Below are positions 1 through 11,268 of a DNA stretch of 64,000 nucleotides, piece after piece. The notes under the pieces were generated by a model. It did not search any database. It was not told the origin of the DNA and saw nothing but the letters and a program-made list of their open reading frames with translations. The DNA comes from Mugil cephalus (lineage: Eukaryota; Chordata; Actinopteri; Mugiliformes; Mugilidae). The position numbers were made by a program, and so were the translations under genes. The stretch spans positions 16,402,001-16,466,000 of the forward strand of contig NC_061773.1 of the NCBI RefSeq assembly GCF_022458985.1, read 5' to 3'. Each line of letters starts with the position of its first letter. Position 1 is the stretch's first letter.

Positions 1-3000
1 GTTTCATCCCAGAGGGCTTTCCGCTCTCCAGATGAATCTGTAGGTCTAAGTAGGCCACAGCCTCCATCTCTTCCATCTACACATCACACTACTAAACTCT
101 CCACAATGAACCGTAACGTCTTTAATCCCCTACATTTTTAATCTGCATAACCTTTTTTTTTTTGTTCTGTGCAAATCTTGCACGTTTAAATTTAAAAAGA
201 ACGAACGTCCACACAATCACAGGAGTAAAAACGTGAGTTCACACATTCAGAAGACTGGAAACCGACTTTACCCCAAATGTGTTAACGTGTCCAGAGTAGA
301 CTCTTTAGTTTTCGACGACCACACCCTGCCACCAGACGGAGATTCAACAACCACATCTTTTTTTTTTTTTTTTTAATTTCCTTGAACCTTACCTGACCTA
401 CCTGTGAACACAAGGCTGAGAATGGAGTTTCCCTATGGAGGGCAAGAGAGGTATAATCTATGAAAATGCTGTTTATTTTGTCAACTGCATTATGTGTTTC
501 ATGAGAAAGCACATTTTTCACTAACTGTCGATGCATATTTGATTTAATTCAACTAGGATAGTCTAAAATAAATAACAATTATCAAAACTTAAACCACACC
601 AACCTGAAATCTAAATGACTATACTACGCTGCATTTTTTAAAACCAATTTCCGAGAATTAAAAAAATGGTGACTAACCAAAATGATAAATACCCAACATA
701 GAGGCGTTCACCTTGTCTGACCCTTTTCATGTTCTGTTCTTCTGCAGTGACTCACAGCTGATGTTGTTAGGTTGTCGACAACATCTAATTTCTTTATTTG
801 ACACGTTTCTAGTCAACTCTTCGCAGACACACCTTTGGCAAGCCTCGTCCTGCTTCATGGAAGCTTCGTAAGACTAATAATTTTAAAGCTACTGCCACAA
901 ATACTTGGGAACCTGGGATGTTATTTATAACTGATTGAGGCCTGCATGTAGGTTTTCTTTTGCTTTAAATAAGTTAATAAATTAACTTCTGTTCTCTAAA
1001 CACAAACCTGCCTGTTTTCTGTCATTTTATTTTACGTTAGTTCAGTAACCACTTAGCAAAGTGTCCTTATCTCATTTCATTTGGGCCAAGTGTCATTTTC
1101 TGGTCCACTCTGCTGCTTATTCTCTCTGTGTGAGCCAATGACCCACCGACGCAATTATTTGAAAATTTATTTTTATGACAGTACTGTGAATTGTGGCGAC
1201 ATTCTCGTGCACAGTTAGCTCATCTAGTGAATATCTTTTTTGCCGGAGAAGGGAGGCGAAGCCGAGATGACAGCCTCTTCCACTCACCTGAGCGTGAAGT
1301 GGCACAATGTATTTCTGTCCTGCGTTACAGTACCAAATCATCTCTGCTACGGCTAAGCAAACAAAAACGAAGGACAGACGTCTATCAGCGTATTCTCGTT
1401 GAGGCGTGGTCCAGGAGCCGACTGACTGACGGTATCACACAGGAATCGACGTTTGGATCTCTGGGATGCAAGGTTGGAAAACAAACCTGCACTTACCACT
1501 TCTCACCACAGGTGCCACCAAAGAGAAGAAAATGGATCTCTGAGATTGTTCTTAAGGTCTGTACTTGTGCATATATATTTCTGATCTAAAAAACAGACTC
1601 TTACACACATCCAACGCACATAATGGTGTTCACCTCAACACCACCAGATGGCACAGAGACAACCATAGCAACTAAGGCCCCTCCTCGCTGGATGGCGGCG
1701 TACTCAAGAATTACTCATTACATTTGAAAGAGGTTGTTAAGTTGAAGCTTTGACACCACCCTTGAATTTAATTAATGGTGCCCATCAGTGTGCAGATTTC
1801 CTTTCATGCTCCGTCAATCAACTATTTTTGCACACCAGCTACTGACAATTACTGACAAATTGATACCTTGTTCAGGCTCGTTTTAAAAACTTCCCTCAAG
1901 GAGGCCTTTATTGTTCCCTACAGCCGTCGTTTCGATATCCACAGTTGTAAATGAATGAAATCCGTTTTTGAATACATATGTTTATTTAATGAGCCCATTT
2001 ACGGTTGTGATGACGTAAACTAGTGTTGCAAACCTCACGAGTGCAAAGATAAGGAGTTAAATCTAAAGAAAAAAAAAAAAAAAAAACCTCTGTCACACTG
2101 GCCAACTATGATCATGCTGCCACTCTTGGGCACTTCCTATGATTCTGCAGAGTAATTAATAGCCTCTCAGCTGGGTGTGCGGCGATATCGAGTGCTGATT
2201 CAAGGGCTGAAAAAAGTCAAATCAATTATCTGCTAATAATGAGCACTGTTGCATTGGGTTTCAAAATAATTTTAGAAAATGGCGTACCACTTAGATTAAA
2301 GGATAATTACATGTTAAGAAACCCATTCTGTCCACTACCGGGACACTAATTCAGAAGAAAAACCCTGATTACTCTCAATTTCTCATCACCATTTAATTTA
2401 CATTTTTTTTTACCGTCAGTAAATCCATACAGTCAGAGTCACCGGTCACATGGAAACACTTATATTTTATGCTATGCCACACACCTGGTGTTACTCACAT
2501 TATTAAATACTTAAATTTCAGATTTTCTCAACACTGACAAATATTTTAAATAAAGTGTAATTAATATTTATAGCTAATTTAGCTTTGAATATTGATCAAT
2601 GATTATTAATCATTTCTTTCAGTTCCCCTCAAAATTATCTAAATTATAATTGAGTTTCTATTCCTTATATGACAGTACACTAAGTATTTTAAATAATTGG
2701 ACTGAGCTTGACAAGTGGGACAATGCTAATTGTTAAAAAAAACAGGACAAAAGCAAGTATCTTCTGTTCTTGGCGTGGGAGAAATAAATGGATGCCTTTG
2801 ATTGTGTGTGTGCAAATAACCTGCACAGGAAAGACAAGTAATGACTAATATATTATTGAGCTTTTTGTTATTTTTTTTGGAGGAGTGGCGTTAAAAATAT
2901 AGGTCATCCATAATGTTACCGTCAGCCATTTACTGTATTTTTTTTTAAAGAACATTTACACCGCCGTGTTGTGACATATTAGCATCGCTTATCACGGCTA

Positions 3001-3038
3001 CAAGCGCATTAATGAGGCGTTAGTAAGACATGGCGACC
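1..3038. other. AT-rich non-coding DNA
   Basis: No open frame here resembles a known protein and the short frames have no coding character. The segment is AT-rich with homopolymer runs, for example A-runs near 2,069-2,087 and T-runs near 150, 360 and 2,940. If the promoter at about 4.4 kb fires to the left, this would be the first intron of that gene; that is inference only. I see no exon on the minus strand here. Confidence 0.6.
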
Positions 3039-3062
3039 CACACACACACACACACACACACA
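3039..3062. repeat. (CA)12 microsatellite
   Basis: Uninterrupted CA dinucleotide run of about 12 units. Confidence 0.95.
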
Positions 3063-3204
3063 TCGGTTAAAATTGATCCAACTCGGCCTCGTTGGTCAGA
3101 TTCAACCATCTAACGCAACACCGACACATCGTACATTTGCTAAGTTGTTGTTTAACCACATTGCGTCGCTAACTATTAACAGTTTATATGGTTTATTCGC
3201 GCCG

Positions 3205-3206
<2 letters not shown>

Positions 3207-3232
<26 letters not shown>
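3207..3232. repeat. poly(A) tract, 26 nt
   Basis: Pure A run followed by an A/G-rich stretch to about 3,248. It could be the tail of an old retroposed sequence, but nothing recognisable lies upstream, so it is called only as a homopolymer. Confidence 0.85.
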
Positions 3233-3238
<6 letters not shown>

Positions 3239-3487
3239 GAAAAAAAAATGGAGGGGCACCATCTTCCAACAGCGGACAGACATACACCCAAAAATCAATC
3301 GCCTCTGAAAAACCTTTCTAACAATAACGTTAAAAAGAAAAAAGAAAAAAAATCTAAATATATATATATCTTAGAAGTGCCACAGGGCCAGAGTATGTAG
3401 GTTGAAGCGTAGAGTCGGCCTGCTAACAGCTACGCCCTCCTTGTCGCATTCCCCTGCGGAATTTTAAGATGGAGATAGATTAGCGCC

Positions 3488-3515
3488 AGCTAGCATGCTA
3501 GCATGTTAGCATGCT
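3488..3515. repeat. Short tandem TAGCATG array
   Basis: Three near-copies of a TAGCATGC/T heptamer or octamer, partly self-complementary (GCTAGC, GCATGC). GCTAGCATGCTA-type strings are common in fish DNA. It marks the left shoulder of the CpG-enriched segment. Confidence 0.7.
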
Positions 3516-4305
3516 GCTACAGCGGTTAGCTCGGTTGCTAGCAGAACCTGACCCAGTTCAATCTCCGCGGGCGATGCGCCGACACAGAACCGACAGGCGC
3601 ATTTTCTAACGGGTTATATGTGGTCTAAAATCACGGTTTCCCCTTCGTCCATTTTAAGCGGAATTCAAAAACGATTTTAATCGATGAAATTTAAGCCGCG
3701 TTTGAAGGGAAACTCCCGGGAAATATGGAGGGTGTGTTAGCTTCCATATCGCTGCGCTACGCCATGACGGAGCTCAGTTAGAGACAATCCACTTTCGGCC
3801 TGTGTTCAGCAACTAATGAGGCCACACATAGCGGGTGTCCCGTTATGGCCTACGGGTATTTGCTCGCCTCATTATTTTCGCCGCACCGCGTCCCGAGCAC
3901 TGGTTGCTAAAATATCTAGGCTGCGCTCAACGACGGCCGGGGCACGGCTGCTAAGCTGTCAAAATGGCCAAACTTGGGTACTGCGTCTCACTCCCTTCAT
4001 TGGCACTGGGCAGAGCGCACCACGCATGCAACGGCCACATTCTGGGCCTTTTTCGTTCAAGATCCCGTGGCGCATTGACTACACAACGAGAGCAGTTATC
4101 TTTATCCCAGGTGCTCCCGCGGGTTATTTCTCGCTATCTGGCCCCTTTCTCGGCCTAAATCCTCGCACCCAGCCCCAAACCACAATGGGCACCTTCCGCC
4201 GCAGTGCCAAGCAATGGGGCCACGGCTAGGACTGCTGTCCCCGCTGAAAGACACAGTTTAACCTGTATAAAAGACAATAATCGAGTGATATGTAAGTGAA
4301 CTCAC

Positions 4306-4480
4306 ATTTTGAGCGTACTAGGGATCCCGATTTTATTCTCTGAACGATGGGAGTTTGTCAAGCCGTCCTCCGCTCGCTGCTCAGGGTATTCAGGGCAGTA
4401 CCACTTCCGCCTGCTCTGACACTTCCGCTTCCTCTAAGCCCCACCCCTCCCCCCGCCAGTATCCACGGCAACCGCGCCAG
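4306..4480 (-). other. Putative non-coding first exon of a leftward gene
   Basis: On the minus strand the sequence reads into a GTGAGT donor (plus-strand complement at 4,300-4,305), so an exon would end at 4,306. The start near 4,440-4,480 is a guess, placed just downstream of the CRE for minus-strand transcription. No convincing start codon or conserved peptide is present, so it would be 5' UTR. In mammals RIMS4 lies divergently next to YWHAB, which also has a non-coding first exon. That makes a ywhab-like gene one possible identity, but nothing in this sequence proves it. Confidence 0.25.
4459..4472. promoter_or_regulatory. X-box-like (RFX) site 1
   Basis: GTATCC, a two-base spacer, then GGCAAC. 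It resembles the RFX X-box pattern GTNRCC-N(0-3)-RGYAAC with one mismatch. It is the first of three GGCAAC half-sites within 110 bp. Confidence 0.4.
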
Positions 4481-4510
4481 GGGGTTTCCTAAGCATCTTC
4501 CGAGGGGCTT

Positions 4511-4518
4511 TGACGTCA
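4511..4518. promoter_or_regulatory. Full palindromic CRE (TGACGTCA)
   Basis: Exact TGACGTCA, the consensus CREB/ATF site, inside a CpG-rich segment. A TGACGT half-site follows at 4,545-4,550. Position and context support a functional promoter element. Confidence 0.6.
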
Positions 4519-4556
4519 TGAGGGCCATGGCAACCGCTACAGGATGACGTGCGCCG

Positions 4557-4570
4557 GTCTCCGTGGCAAC
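4557..4570. promoter_or_regulatory. X-box-like (RFX) site 2
   Basis: GTCTCC, a two-base spacer, then GGCAAC, with the same one-mismatch architecture as the site at 4,459. A GGCAAC half-site also lies between them at 4,529-4,534. Confidence 0.4.
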
Positions 4571-4600
4571 TGTCTCCATGAGGCTGCTGCTGTCGTATCT

Positions 4601-7379
4601 GAGTTCACCATCGTGTCAGCTGACACAGCTTTGTGTGGGTTACACTGATTTTATTACATATATTATTACTTTATTCATTTATTAATTTTACAAGCGCATT
4701 TTATACTTCAAGCAGGTCTGTTTCTTCTAACACACGCCCAACACAACTACTGCAAATCCTGAGGCATGCAGGCAGTCATTCAATTTTTAATTCATTTATA
4801 AATGTAATCATTACAACTGTAAAATAAAAGCAAAAAACGCATTCAAATCTGTTATTTATTCACTGCTCGCTATATAATAATTATGGCATGTGTTAGTTAT
4901 CTAAATTGGCTATTTTCAGAAAGAATAAAAGTGCTTTTTAAATCTAACCCTGTCAACATGAATATATTTAGTTATTCACTGAAGTGCTCCCTACATATGA
5001 GACCCTTACACTAACTAGTTAGTCAGCATTAAACCTGTGAATCATCAATATTTCATCCATAACTGTATTTTTTTTACATGCATCAAATAGGGCTACAGTT
5101 TTGAGCATTAGTTGTTTTATTTTAGTATGTTTAAGTTAGTGCAGACTTCAGACACTTAAACATAAAGGTGGGGATCTTAATAAATACCCTAAAGGATAAG
5201 CTAATAAATAATTTCTATAATTTCTCTACTATTTTTTATTGTATTTATTATAATAATTTATGATAATATATTTATAATTTGAGAATTGAAGGCTGCAGAC
5301 ACTAAAACAAAAGGTGGAAACCTTAATAGATGTTCTACAGGGGGGAATGAATTCTGGACATTGTCTAAAACGACAACTATTACTGTACAATTGCTCCGCA
5401 TCTATATTCTGCAAAACTGTCAACTTGCTGTTGCTGCCAGATGAAACTTAATAGCTGACCCAGTTGAATGAGATTCTCTGGGTTAAAGTCTGTACCAAAC
5501 AGGAACATTTTTGACCTGCTGGTATCACCAGATGATAAGTCCGACTGGCTCGTCCTCTGGTTGCCCAGTTATTGTTGAGATGTTTCAGTTTGAAACAAAA
5601 ACATTGTCTTATTCTTGCTAACAAAACACACACACACCATTGCATTTAAAATTAGGTGGTTTATTTAAAACATGAATTCAGTCGATGTATATCCAAATAA
5701 AGAGGCAAATGAACATGACTTCAAATAGCTCCATATCTTCTGTAACCTGGTTGAGAATTTACTTTATCTGGACATCTTCATTTCAACATTAAACCACATT
5801 TGATCTATTTAAAAAGTTCATCAGACTGTGAGACATCAAACCATCAAGTTCACACAATTAAAACATCTGGTTACCAGTAAAATACTTTAATTAAAAAATA
5901 AATAAATCTTCCTTCCGTGTTTGACATGCAACACGGCCACTGACAATCAATGGCCACATCAATAGCTCAACCAGCTATACGTAATCAAACGTGCAGCTTT
6001 TCAAGTGCATTGATTATGTCCTCATTTGCATTTGTTGCCACATCTCTGCTACTCACAGTTTGAACATGCTGAGTTTGTGGCGTCCTGCAACGTTTTAATG
6101 CACTATATTATTATTCAGCAATTGGCAGCTGTTCATGAGCACAGTCAGTCTAACATTTATTAAATTAGTTAACTGAAATAAACTGGGTATAACCTCTATA
6201 ATAATATATTTTATCTTGAGAAGGAGGCAGGTAATATTTTATAATTTTCTTATCCCGACTCCTTAGTTGCAAGTCATTGCTTACATTTTGAATGATTAGA
6301 CTAAACTAGCTTAGAACTATAACACTTAAGAACACTCTTAAAAAACACTATAAAGATAAAACTAAAATAAGATTAGATTCAAATGTACAGAATTAGGATT
6401 ATAAGAGATAGGACTTATTATAAGTAAAATGAAATACAGCAGTTACTTCTCTGTGCTGTAGCTTACTATGGCAGCCACTAGATGGAAGTAAAGACAGTCT
6501 GTTCTGATGTTCTACACAGTGTGAGCAAATAAATAACAGGACACGCAGTTATCAAAAAATAGTCTCCATTCTATATGACTTAAATTAATGTTACTTGATG
6601 ATAATTTTATCTCAGATTCAGGACGACAAGGGGGTTTAGTCCACATGTGTTAATGTACAAATGTAACACCAACACCAGTAACACAGGAATAAATAAAGAT
6701 ATAAAGAGGTAAAATACTTAAGAAAATCACATAAAACACACTGAATATTGAAAAACAAAAACTGAGGAAAATAAATAAAAATGTTTAATCCTAATTCTCA
6801 TCGTTTCATCCAAAATCGTACAAGTATTGATCCTCCACATCTCTTTATAAATGTAGCTTTATGTCGACAATTTCTTTGCATGACACGTTTCTTTCAACTT
6901 TGGATTTAGGCTCAAGATAGTCAGGAAATGAACAGCTGTTTCAGGCTGTTCCTTTAATTAGAAAAAAAAAATGCAGCAGCTAAATTCATGTTGGTCGTCA
7001 TCTTCTCCGACAGCTAAACCAGTTTCCCTGTGGCCTAGAAGCGTATTAAATTTAGATCCTCGTCGTCCTCCGCAGGAAGCATTTAATCTCAATGTGCTCT
7101 AAATCCATTTTGGAAAGAGAAAAAATGTATTCATCAGCAGTCTATTCTTCGAAAGGAAGCACTTCCTTCTCTAAAAGATGTTTCTCTAAAGATGTCGGTG
7201 AAGGTTTTAGGATGACTCACAACTAAAAGTACAACTTTCAATTAAACTTTTTTTTGTTTGTTTTTTTTTCAAACCAGAAATCTACTCCACTGTGTAAATG
7301 AATACTACATGAAACTATTCAGACATGATGTTCTCTGGTCCACTTTAATCAGAGCATCAGCTGAGATTTTGGCAGTGAC
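4601..7379. other. AT-rich intergenic DNA
   Basis: Strongly AT-rich with only short open frames without coding character. No RNA gene or complete transposon could be identified. It contains small A-runs and AATAAA-like strings that have no gene to belong to. Confidence 0.6.
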
Positions 7380-7790
7380 TGGCACTAAAGGCCCTTCAGA
7401 CCTCACATTAAGATCTGATCTGGGCAACTTCAAGTACGTGTGTTCGAACCCGACATTAACACTTTTGTGCTCTGCAATATGAAAATTAGCACCAACATCA
7501 TCTAGGGCGCAGCAGAATATTTTAACAGCAGCTGTCTCTAATGGATCTCTGCTGCTGCTCCTGAGCTGAGAACAGTGCTGTTTTATGTCCTCCTTATACG
7601 TCAGCGTCACTGCATCAATAATTAACCACATGCTGATACATTATGTAAAGACAGAATCAAATGTGCATATTAAATACTTTTATTCGTTCATTCTTGTTTG
7701 GATTTTTTTTTTCCTAGGTAGTTAACAGCAACAGAATATTTTAAAAGGCTCTGGTTAGTTTGGGATTAATAATGACAATACACCGCTAGT
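7380..7790 (-). mobile_element. MITE-like element, family M1, copy 1
   Basis: The left end carries TTCAGACCTCACATTAAGATC, a version of the GTTCAGACCTGGCATTAA-type terminus. Around 7,729-7,748 a 20-bp string (CAGAATATTTTAAAAGGCTC) is the reverse complement of sequence at about 18,703-18,722. Similarity continues beyond it, so this is an inverted, diverged copy of the element at 18,435-19,098. The distal end is not clearly resolved. The open frames in the segment are remnants or chance. Confidence 0.55.
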
Positions 7791-10385
7791 CCAGCCTTAA
7801 CTATGGTGGGGGACATTTGAATGAAAATACTTCCACTTCCACTTGGTTTGTTCTTGTTCTTGATGACTAACATTAGGGAACTGAGCTAACAGAGCACCAT
7901 GTGCACCTCTGTTGTTTGTCTCTACCTAGTTCCCCCATAGATTTGAGAATCACCTCTGCATCAAGGCTTGGGTGTCCCTAAAACAAGGCTAAAACTTGCC
8001 TTTCTCGGTCAGCCACAAGTGTCTGTCTTCGTTTCCTTCCTTTTGAGACGATACTTGCATCTGAAACTGGTAAGCTAACTGTTGCTAACTAGACATCGTC
8101 ACACCACATTGACCATTTTATATGTCATTTGGTGTTTAACTAAAGTAGCAATCTCATCTGTCACCACCAGGTGTCAGGCATTTATCAGTTCTGCACCTTT
8201 AAATGAGAACGCAGCTCCTTTAATATTAGCAAAAAATAAATGTTCTCCCTTCAACCATGATCCCATTTCACTTAACGTGCAGCAGATGCAGAGTAAAAAG
8301 CAGGTTCGCCAGGGTTAATGAAGGGCTATGAACTTAAATGTTTACAATTCAACCAATGCATGTGTTGTACTATAGGTTAAATCACAGATTCTATTGCAGT
8401 GTCTGCAACGTGAAAACACAAGAGGCTATGAGAAGGGTGATTGTGTTGAGGATGAAGACCTGAAATAAGACTCCTCTTCATGTAACCTTGGAGACGTGAA
8501 ATAAGGACAGCTATGCTTAGCTTTCTTTTCAGGCCACTTACGTACTTCAATCATCACCAACAGAAGCAATTCAGTAACTTAACACAGAGACAGTACAATG
8601 AACGAGGGAGCAGAGTGGAGCGATATAATCAAAGCTCACTTCAGCACATGACACAGAGAGGGCATCGTATTTGTTGTAGCGAGACGTAAAAAGTAGGTCA
8701 GACACGGTCATTTCACCTGTGGCTAGTTTTGATGCAACAATTAAATCTCATTTTGTAAGCAGACGTAAAAAGGACGATTGCTCACCGTTTAGTCCAAATT
8801 GGGCTCATTAGGGTCCCACAGTGGTTTCATGATTATGTGCAGAAAACAGCGTGTGTCACATTCTGGCTGACACTGGCAGACATGCAACTTCATATTAAAG
8901 CCTTTATTTTCATCTTTATTTTCTTTACAACACGAGATCATGCTAAATGTCGGTCTATTACAAAAACAACATGACTGAAATTGCCTAATTAAGATGCCGC
9001 CTGATCTGTCATCTGGTTGTGTTGTCACGTTGCACTGAACCATTGGTGTTTGCTCATTAACTCCAGTGATAACACCACCGGCAGCCACTAGAGAGCAACA
9101 CAACAAAATGAAAGGACAAGCAAAGACCTGTCCTTACCATGGTTGTTACATAAAGAGTAGTGGCACTTGGCTTGATGTTGTGCTTTCGATTAAAACATTT
9201 ACGATTCATTCTTTAATCTAGTGAGAGTCACAGTGTCTGCTGCACATTTCCTTTTCCTCTTTTCATTATCAGACTGCAGAGTTGCTTTTGAGTTTCTGTA
9301 AGAGGAGTTCCTGAAACATTGCACACTACTGTATGCAGAAACGATTAAAGTGTATAAACCCAATTTACTTTATATCCAATCTCCCCATTAATGAAAATCA
9401 GTTCCTGGTTGAGTTCAATAACAATTCAGGAGTGTTAATTTGTGGTTTTAAGTTTCTATATTGCATAGTTTTGTTCTAAATATCACTTACAATATTTTAC
9501 ATTGTTGTTTAACACACATTTTAATAAACCGATTTGGAAAAATACTGATGTTGTTTTTATCGAGGAGTTTAAAATACGGTGCTGTAGTGAGTGGTTGGTC
9601 AAAGTGAACCAACGAGTGGATGGTAAGACGTGACATCAAGAGGGTGAACGCTGAATGCGGTTTGGTCGGTTCGGCCCAGAAAGAGTGCCTGACACTGATG
9701 CAGTTCTCTCCTGTCGTCAATCAGTCTGACAGACTTTTAATCAATATGTTATGAAGTCCTATAACTCAGGACTAGCTGTGGGGCTCGGAGCTGAAGAAAG
9801 ATCTACTGAAAATCAATGGAGTCACAGTTTGCCATCACAGCCATTTGGTCCAAAGGTGATAGCTTCTAAAAATAACAGGAACAAGATTGGTTGGATGAGA
9901 GAAAGAGAGAGAAACTGGTGGACAGCGGAGAGTGGAATTAAGACACATCAAGACACCGATAAAGAGACAATTATTCACTCATGTCAATTCAGCTTTTATG
10001 TACAAGATAGGACACTGTGTGAACAGAAAACAATAAAAGCAAATATTAAAAAAATCAATCAAGAACATATACATATACAAACCATTAAATTAAACACAAT
10101 TAAGTTTCAGGCCTGGCTTTAAGACCAAGAAACACCCTGCCGACGGTTGGTGTTTGTTAGTGTTGGGCTGATTGAGAGCATCTGTGGCCCTAGTTTTCTC
10201 ATTGACCTATTCATCCTTATCAGCACACTAAATGCTAAACGTGACGAGTCGTTCAGACAGAACGACACACGACACAAAGTGAACGACACGAAGACAAAAC
10301 CCAGAAGTGAAAAAAATAGACAAAAAGACAAAGCTGAGAACATAAAGGACTTTCTTCTTTTCTATCTTTTTACCTGAGTATTCAA
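7791..10385. other. Intergenic DNA without recognisable genes
   Basis: Only short open reading frames without similarity I recognise. A 123-codon frame at 9,751-10,122 is K/N/Q-rich with no domain signature, and I treat it as chance. Confidence 0.5.
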
Positions 10386-10710
10386 ATCCACATTCCGATT
10401 AGGACTGTCACAATATTAGGTTTTCACTTCACGATTATCGTCACGACAATGATATTATCATGATATCAACACAAATGTAAAAATTAAAGGTAAAATCCAG
10501 GAAATGCATCTTTATGTTGTTTTCTGTAGTATGGGAGATGAATTACACTCAGAATAACAGCAGAACGGAAGAAAACAGACAGATGTGTGTACACACTGTG
10601 TTAAAGTGGCATTGGAATACTTACATGATATTATCATACGCAGATTTTTAGCACAATATTGAAATTCAAATTTTTGACACCACGATTATCGTTAACACCT
10701 GAATACTGCC
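10386..10710. repeat. Dispersed repeat, (T)GTCACAATATT / CACGATTATCG type
   Basis: A CACGATTATCGT block occurs at the left (about 10,429) and again at the right (about 10,682), with TGATATTATCAT strings between. This layout, including the opening ACTGTCACAATATT, is that of a short non-autonomous DNA element common in fish. The precise family is not assigned. Confidence 0.45.
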
Positions 10711-10839
10711 ACAGCCCTTCTTCAGATAATCATCTAGAAGGAATAAACTGTAGAGCAACAACTTCACCAAACATCCTGCTCTCACAGAGATGAGTTAACA
10801 CTGCATCATTGTGAACCCAGTTACACCATCCCATCTTCC

Positions 10840-11065
10840 AACATGCCGTGGATAACTGTTAAATGCTGTTGGTGGTGCTGAGTTGCAGCCTGTTTTTATA
10901 CAGGCTATACATATCTGCAGCACACAATATGTAGCACATGGGCTATGTGTTCTCAGTATATGTATTCAGGTCAAGAATATAGATTTCATTGTTGCAAAGG
11001 ATTACTTTCTACTGTGTTTTCATCAGTGACGTTAGCAGCTAATCAACTAATCGGTGTCGACTTTG
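10840..11065 (+). repeat. Interspersed repeat family R1, copy 1
   Basis: Shares long blocks with 43,605-43,830: a CCTGTTTTTATACAGGCTATAC hairpin, a block with GTATTCAGGTCAAGAATATAG, then GATTTCATTGTTGCAAA, ending in a GGTGTCGACTT motif. More diverged relatives lie near 28,225-28,545 (same strand), 26,690-26,900 and, inverted, 21,448-21,662. It is probably a non-autonomous DNA transposon. Confidence 0.55.
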
Positions 11066-11255
11066 TCCACCTTAAAAAGTTGTGTAACATCTAAACATCT
11101 AGGATTGGTAGTTCTTTGATGTCAGTTTGGTGTGTCTGTACATTTACTCTGTCTTGATGGAGTTTAATATTTAAAGGAGTTGTTCAACTGGCTCTTACAG
11201 TTACTGAAAGCAGGGGAAAACATAGCCATAGTCCCCGTTCGAACCTATAAAAATC

Positions 11256-11268
11256 CATACTGTATCTT
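11256..11268. repeat. 13-bp target-site duplication, left copy
   Basis: CATACTGTATCTT is present immediately left of the Penelope-like composite and again at 15,300-15,312 immediately right of it. Its position exactly outside both element ends identifies it as the duplication made when the whole inverted structure integrated. Confidence 0.85.

Larger units (their letters stand above)
3540..4600. promoter_or_regulatory. CpG-enriched promoter-like region
   Basis: Compared with the AT-rich DNA on both sides this kilobase is GC-richer and has many CpG dinucleotides, for example around 3,560-3,600, 3,880-3,960, 4,130-4,220 and 4,460-4,560. It contains a palindromic CRE at 4,511-4,518, a second CRE half-site at 4,545-4,550, three GGCAAC half-sites, and a TATAAAAG at 4,265-4,272. 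Open frames inside it look like CpG-island artefacts. The CRE and GGCAAC cluster sits upstream of a minus-strand splice-donor candidate, which favours a leftward transcript with a non-coding first exon. A bidirectional promoter is possible. The gene itself is not in the window. Confidence 0.6.

Noticed and set aside
1191..1589. 132-codon plus-strand frame
   Set aside because: No recognisable motif, an overlapping antisense frame, and AT-rich repeat-like surroundings.
3816..4229. 137-codon frame in the CpG-enriched region
   Set aside because: No domain, no homologue I recognise and an alternative overlapping frame. Stop codons are scarce in CpG-rich sequence, so long frames arise by chance.
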